DNA from: Phocoena phocoena
Lineage: Eukaryota > Chordata > Mammalia > Artiodactyla > Phocoenidae
Length of the DNA: 64,000 nt
Assembly (NCBI RefSeq): GCF_963924675.1
Contig: NC_089238.1
Span: 42,798,879 to 42,862,878 of the forward strand
Direction: 5' to 3'
The position numbers and the translations under genes were made by a program. This document shows positions 58,567 to 64,000 of the stretch, piece after piece (position 1 is the stretch's first letter; the number at the start of each line of letters is the position of its first letter). The notes under the pieces were generated by a model, which saw only the letters and a program-made list of their open reading frames with translations, searched no databases and was not told the DNA's origin.

Positions 58567-61500
58567 TATATACTATACTAGATAGATTAGTTTGATATTA
58601 GCTGGTCATTTCTGAAATGGGTGGTGCAAATAGGAGTAATGGCCTGGCACTTCATTCTCAGCGATATAAAAATCCCAACAGTTTAGAAAATGGGGGCCAG
58701 ACATAGGAGGAGTCGCATACATTTTGTAGCCGAGGAGACATGACCCAGTGCAAAACGTTTGGGAAACACAGGTTAAACTTGTAAATTCAGAAGTAAATTC
58801 TGCTACCTTTATTGGAAAACAGCTTTTAAGTTTTTGGGGAAAAACCCTTATAATATTTACACTGAAAAGTCCCTTTTCTAATTTTATTTCTGATTTATTC
58901 CTACTCTTCGATGTTTCAGCCAGATGATAACTGTATGACTTAAATGTGTTTTTGTTTTTTTATGATGGACTACAATCCCCAAAGATGAAGTCATTGATGC
59001 CCCAGTAGCCCATCTTGTCCTGGCCTCACATAAGTGATAGCAATATGAAGACACTTAAAAAAGCAAAGCAAAAAAAAAAAGGCAGATGTTAGTTAGATGC
59101 TCTACTTTTATCCTACTGGTAACATTTTTAAGATTGAGCTCATAGTGCCTGGATGTTAAAATTCTTTCACAGATCCCAAATTAGGAATGCTCCATGTTGC
59201 TTTAATCCATTCCATTGCAATGGCTTTATTAGATGAAACACCCTGCTGAGCATCTGAAGAACAGTGGGATTATCACATTTCCCTTTGAAAATCCAGTAAA
59301 GACAAAATAAATGGTTAACAAAACAGAGCAAATTCAGTTTGCAGGTGTTCATAGGCGATGCAACCCCTGACTGAATGAGCATCTCTATTCCTCCTTGCGT
59401 GCAAAATGCCTTTTAAGCAGGCCAGAGAAATTCTGGAGGAAAAGAGAAATCATGGAGCAAAACTTGCTTTCCTCTCCTTTTGATGTACTGCTACTTGTAT
59501 TGTGTCGACTGCAGAGATGGTGCCTCGGAAATCTGAAAACTTGATTTTGTTAAGCTTTACTTTTGACTACACCCTGGGTGTTTCAATAACAGTTCTTTAT
59601 CATGTGTATCTCCTAGAGTGTTGACTCTTAATGATTGATTTTTTTTTCTTGGAAAATCTAATTAACTATGTGAAGAATTTCATCAAGTGGCACCCAGTTA
59701 CTACACACACTTGGTGGGTGGCTCTTTGAGATTCTCTTAAAAACTCGGTTATGTCCCAGCACTCTAAAAATTCTCATCTGCCAGAGCAATTTGAATTTTG
59801 TTATTAGTGTCTGCTGGAAATCATAATTCAATAAAGACTAACTCATTTAGAAATGTTTCATACTGGGCATGCATTAGGTAACTTGGGTAACTTAGGAGAC
59901 ACAGAAAAACATACAAACGTTCAGGTCTACACAGGAGTGGTAGTGAACAATTTGAAGAAGGCTTTTTGTATTTTTTTAAGAAGGTGTAGCTAGGTTAGGA
60001 GTGTGTGTGTATGTGTCTGTGTATGTGTGTGCACACATTTAAATCAGCGGACACAGCAGTCTTTTCTTTTGCTCCCCTAATAGGCTAGCATGTTCCACCA
60101 ATCCCCAAATGCAAGCTGGTGGGTATAAAAAGAGCCTCTATCAACATTTAAAATAACGATAAACAAGGACCCCTGCATATTTCTTTGTGTAATTCTTGTG
60201 TGACCCTGGCTTCTCCCCTTGAATGAGATTGTATTCATCTCCTATGCTCTTTCTTTCTCTTGTTCCTTTTATGGACATAGGATTATTGCTATAGAAAATA
60301 TGGTCGTGCCATAGGGGAATGTACCTCCTGCTCAGGGTGTTTTTTTCAACTACATCTGCAGACTGCAGCTGCCACAGCCTTTGAAAAAAAAATCTGGGTC
60401 CTTATGAAACTGTAATTCTTGAACAATGAATTCTTCCTCACAGGACACTGTACTTTTTCACTGCTGTTTAGCACAGTCTGCTATTAGTCTTCTCTGCAGT
60501 TTATTTGCTGCCCAAGTTCACCATTTGACATATGTAGGAATATTTAAACAAATTTTTTTTCCCCAGAGAAGTTTGTTTCATCTTTGGAACCATGGGGCTT
60601 CCTGCTGACTTCACAGGACCCCTCATACTCTTCCATCCTTTTTTTCTGTGCGCTGCTTATCTGTGCCCACCCCCCACATGTCCCTTTTCTTTACGACAAG
60701 GTCTCTCACACTGTTTTTCATTTGCCTCCCAAACTGGATGCAGAAAATATCACCCCTTGACCATTTCCCCCACTTGCTGTCTGTGTTCCAAACCTCTTCG
60801 TCTTTTGCAAAATATCAGCAGAGTTGAACTTCCAATTTCTCCTTCCTTTTTTACTGTTTCAGTATATTTTGTCCTTTTACGAGTTGTAATTTCCCTTGCT
60901 CTTAAACCCAATGCCTAGAGAGATTATGAAGGTTTTTTCTAAAATTGGGGAAAAATAAAAATATATGTATTTTATTTTGGTTCATTTCCTTTTTTTTCCC
61001 TCTAAACATTACTAGATACTTGAAATATAAGGGGGACCCACCTTGATTTGATAAAGGGAAGTCTGCAGCCTGCAGATTAATAAAAAGACAACTAGATTAT
61101 GGTTGATAATTCATCATATAGAGAGATACACTTTTGTTTCTTGAACTTTTTTTATATGTATCAGATGAAATCATATATATATAAAACAAAGTTTAATTTA
61201 ACAAATTCAGTTTAACAAAGTTAAAAAAAATGGGTGTTTTCAGAGACTAGTTAGTTCTCCTTTCAGTTCAAAAGCAAGTAAAACCAAACTGTTGATTGTC
61301 CTCTAATGATTGCAATTTATCTCTTATAAGTCCTTTAAAAATAAGAATTAAACTGAGAAAGAAATCTAAAGTCGTTACTTTCTGATTAGTACAGATGTCC
61401 ATGCTAATATTCAAGCTTCTTGTCAGTTAATATTTTTATGGGGAACTTTTGGTGCCTTTTCTTTTTAAGAATAATATAGAGACAGCAGTTGGCATGTTGA

Positions 61501-62394
61501 CATTAAGCTGTATTGGGGAAAGTGGGTCCCTACTCTCCACATCTGTTCAGTGTTTCTGTTGCCTTTCATTTTCTAAAGTGTTACATATGGAATACATATG
61601 TCTTTCTGTTCTAGTACCACAGGAAAAAAAAAAAGAAATAAAAAAGAAAAATCACAAAGAAATCAATAAACACCTGTTATTCCCAGATCTGTAGTTATTT
61701 GGGCTCAGAAGTGCCTGCAGGCAAAGTTAGAACAAAAATCCTAGGATGTCTATATGCCTTCATAGATTTCTCTTAGCCTGTATGAGAGTTTTAAAAATTT
61801 TATATTTATTTCATTTCATTTCATCTTATTTTATCACAGAGTGGACCCTTCACCTTCTGTTATTTTACTGCCCCGGATTTGTTCTCTCCAATGTATATTT
61901 CCTCTTTCCCTATACACCATATTTTGTATTCAGCAGAGTGGAGATTTTTTTCAAACGGCTCTAGAATGCAGCCTTGCCTTAGCTTTCACCACTTCCACAG
62001 CAGGTTTCCTACGTTAGATTGCCCCCTGCTGCTTCTGGAACATTAAAAATAAAGCTCAAAATAAAATATGTTTGGGGACATACCATTATAAAAGTATACA
62101 GTGAAATATACTGGAACCTCATCATTTGAAAACAGGTTCAAACATAAGTAATAATTGGTAGATGCTTTGACATGTCACATGGAGATTTTGAACTTGAGAG
62201 AGCGTGCACACACGCTTGCACGTATATTTGTAGCCAGTTCACACATTGCCCCTTTCCACTAAGTTAGTTATGAATTAGGAGGTATCGTTTTAAATAATTA
62301 TGAATTGTGGTATGCTTTTTCCTTTGTCTGTTGTGTTGCAGGCAATGTAGTTCCCATAAGTAGGTTCTTACCCAATTGTACAATTTTTTTCCTT
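58567..62394. other. About 3.8 kb with no gene or transposon recognised
   Basis: The longest repeat-poor block. It holds an imperfect TG run at 60001-60035, A runs near 59069 and 61624, and a (TTTCA)n-like stretch near 61808-61823. Frames (for example 60592-60918) have no recognisable domain. Confidence 0.45.
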
Positions 62395-62505
62395 AAGGTG
62401 TTCCTTAAGGGCAGGGACCATATCTTGTTTGTTTTTGCATCTTTGGTCCAGTGTCTGTCACATAAAAGACACTATTTGTTAATTTCACTGGATTCATTCA
62501 TTCAA
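62395..62505 (+). repeat. L2 LINE tail
   Basis: 'taagggcagggaccatatct', 'tccagtgtctgtcacataaa' and 'attcattcattcaac' fit a sense L2 3' end. Confidence 0.65.
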
Positions 62506-62519
62506 CAAAGAGAGAATAG

Positions 62520-62746
62520 GATCAGTCAGGGGCTTCCCTGCTGGCGCAGTGGTTGAGAGTCCGCCTGACGATGCAGGGGACACGGGTTCGTGCCCCAGTC
62601 CAGGAAGATCCCATATGCCGTGGAGCGGCTGGGCCCGTGAGCCATGGCCGCTGAGCCTGCGCGTCCGGAGCCTGTGCTCCGCAACGGGAGAGGCTACAAC
62701 AGTGAGAGGCCCACGTACCGCAAAAAAAAAAAAAAGATCAGTGAGG
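62520..62746 (+). mobile_element. CHR SINE with target-site duplication
   Basis: Body about 62531-62735 in plus orientation, the best complete sense copy. Head 'ggggcttccctgctggcgca', B-box region 'acgggttcgtgccccagtcc', A tail of 14. Flanks 'gatcagtcagg' (62520-62530) and 'gatcagtgagg' (62736-62746) differ at one base. Minus frame 62494-62796 is read-through. Confidence 0.96.
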
Positions 62747-62879
62747 ATTAAATCCCAGCAAAAGTATAAGAAACTTTTAGTAATCCCTACTATCAAGACA
62801 GATTCTACATTAGTGGCTTATATTATTGGCTTTCAGAATTTGCTTTTTCTTTATTGCTGTTTCCTTCTTTCCCAGCTCA

Positions 62880-63090
62880 CATTTTATATATAGATTTTAC
62901 CTTCTCTCCTGGGTACTTCTTCCTGACCCCACATATATTTCTAGGATACCCCATTTAATACTTTGGTTATTAGAACTTGTCTGCATTCTCTGATAAATCT
63001 GTGAGTGACCTGAGGGCAGGAACTATGTCTAATTCATTTCTTCATCCCCAGCGTCTATGCCAGGAATGTCCATTTGCTATTGAATAGTTG
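62880..63090 (+). repeat. L2 LINE 3' end
   Basis: 'gggtacttcttcctgacccc', 'gacctgagggcaggaactat' and 'ttcatccccagcgtctatgc' follow sense L2. Confidence 0.7.
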
Positions 63091-64000
63091 ACACTGAAAT
63101 GGGATTTATATAGTCTCAAAGAAAACAAACATTTAAAATATGAATAAATATTAAAAATGGAACTTAAACGATATTAGATGTGGTATCTAGTTTTAGGGGT
63201 AATCCAATGAAAAACAAAGGATTGCAATGAGGTATAAAATGACTGTGGTGCCAAAGGCAAGGATAGGATAGTGGAATGAAAACATGAAATTAATTGTGAT
63301 TGGTTGCCCTAATCTCTATCCTCCTTCCCCACATGTAATCATTACAGCATCTCTAGGTACATGTTCTGTTATTTCTTCTTTCCTTCCTCTTAACAATTGA
63401 GCGCTCTGGGTCTGGCATTTTGATTGACCAGCACTATGACTGATGGCTTGATTTTAATAGCCATAAGAACTGTGAGACTCTAGGGTAGGGCTGAGGGATC
63501 TTGGCTCTCTCACTTACCTAGATACCATTAGAAATTGTAACCATACTCTAGACCTTTTGCTTCTCGTTGATCCCTAGCCAGGAAAGGGTGAGTTCCTGGG
63601 GTATAAGTATTTATTGAGGTAGTGTGAGGAGAGAGGCCAGCCCCCTTGTGCTGGTGTATGCTCAGCCAAGAAAGGTTCATCCTAGAAGACAATAGGGGTG
63701 TTCTCTATTACCTTTGGTTTCCAGTATGTGCAAATTAAGTTTATAAAAAATTCGATTTTTAACCTTTTGCTATCTAAATAAAGAAGAGCTTATTTAAGAA
63801 AATTCCTTCAGGACTCATTCTTCTTTCTTCCCAGCTAGAAGTAACTAGCATCCTGAAAATTTTTTTTCTCATTATGTTGCCCCTTAAAAAAAATAAGTTT
63901 ACCACTATGTGATATGGAGGAATGTTATGTATGTGCACCTGAAAATATTCTTTAATTTTGTTTATTTTGAAACTTAATAAGAATTGTGTCATTTTTTAGG
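63091..64000. other. No gene or repeat recognised
   Basis: AT-rich to the window end. Minus frame 63774-63992 has no recognised domain. Confidence 0.45.

Noticed and set aside
62531..62735. A functional tRNA gene
   Set aside because: The A/B-box-like blocks belong to the tRNA-derived head of the SINE; the cloverleaf is not intact and the element has an A tail and target-site duplication.
1..64000. CRISPR array, operon or bacterial-type regulatory sites
   Set aside because: No regularly spaced direct repeats of suitable length. Repeat content and AT-rich spacing are those of mammalian nuclear DNA.

Overview
The window looks like non-coding nuclear DNA from a whale or dolphin (Cetacea). The main evidence is nine tRNA-derived SINEs of the CHR type. 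Six are GC-rich copies of about 190-225 bp that begin on their sense strand with the CHR 'gggcttccct' head. Two are shorter CHR-1-like copies and one is a 312-bp long form. CHR SINEs are known from cetaceans, hippos and ruminants. The sharply conserved GC-rich form, together with no BovB or Bov-tA sequence that I could see, points to a cetacean. Younger L1 3' ends of artiodactyl/cetacean type agree with this.

I find no functional protein-coding gene, no convincing exon, no tRNA or rRNA gene and no CpG island. The longest open frames (about 100-159 codons) fall in L1, in SINEs or across microsatellites. The clearest gene-derived sequence is a processed pseudogene of ribosomal protein L18a (RPL18A), minus strand, about 10664-11258, sitting inside an old L1. 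A second segment at 38523-38940 has a poly(A) tail and an ATTAAA signal on the minus strand, and may be a retrocopy of a transcript I do not recognise.

Layout. 0-6.4 kb: two related MIRs flanking an old L2/CR1-clade fragment, then an MLT1-like LTR, an L2 and an unassigned old repeat. 6.4-18.5 kb: dense L1, including a degraded ORF2 that keeps its FADD reverse-transcriptase motif, an L1ME-type element with the RPL18A copy, a compound TG/TA microsatellite, and L1ME/HAL1-, L1MB- and L1MC/D-like pieces. 18.5-31 kb: CHR SINEs, short L1s, L2s, three LTR-type elements and a multi-layer nest at 28.3-30.1 kb. 31-38 kb: an L2 split by an LTR-like element, (TG)n, MIR and a further old repeat. 38-47.5 kb: several CHR SINEs with clear target-site duplications, an L1 3' end, a MER5-like hAT element and an L1ME 3' end. 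47.5-64 kb: mostly unassigned AT-rich sequence with isolated MER5-like, L1M, MIR, L2, LTR-like and hAT fossils, plus one well-preserved CHR SINE near 62.6 kb.

Every L1 fragment assigned with reasonable confidence is in the minus orientation. Because introns tend to keep antisense L1s, one reading is that the window lies in a large intron of a plus-strand gene. That is an inference; no exon was found. I did not find a new biological system. The points most worth a second look are the L1 strand bias, a poly(A)-only insertion with a target-site duplication at 19614-19661, a local duplication of a MIR, L1 copies with internal deletions, a tail-less SINE and a strong G-quadruplex motif at 12684-12704.
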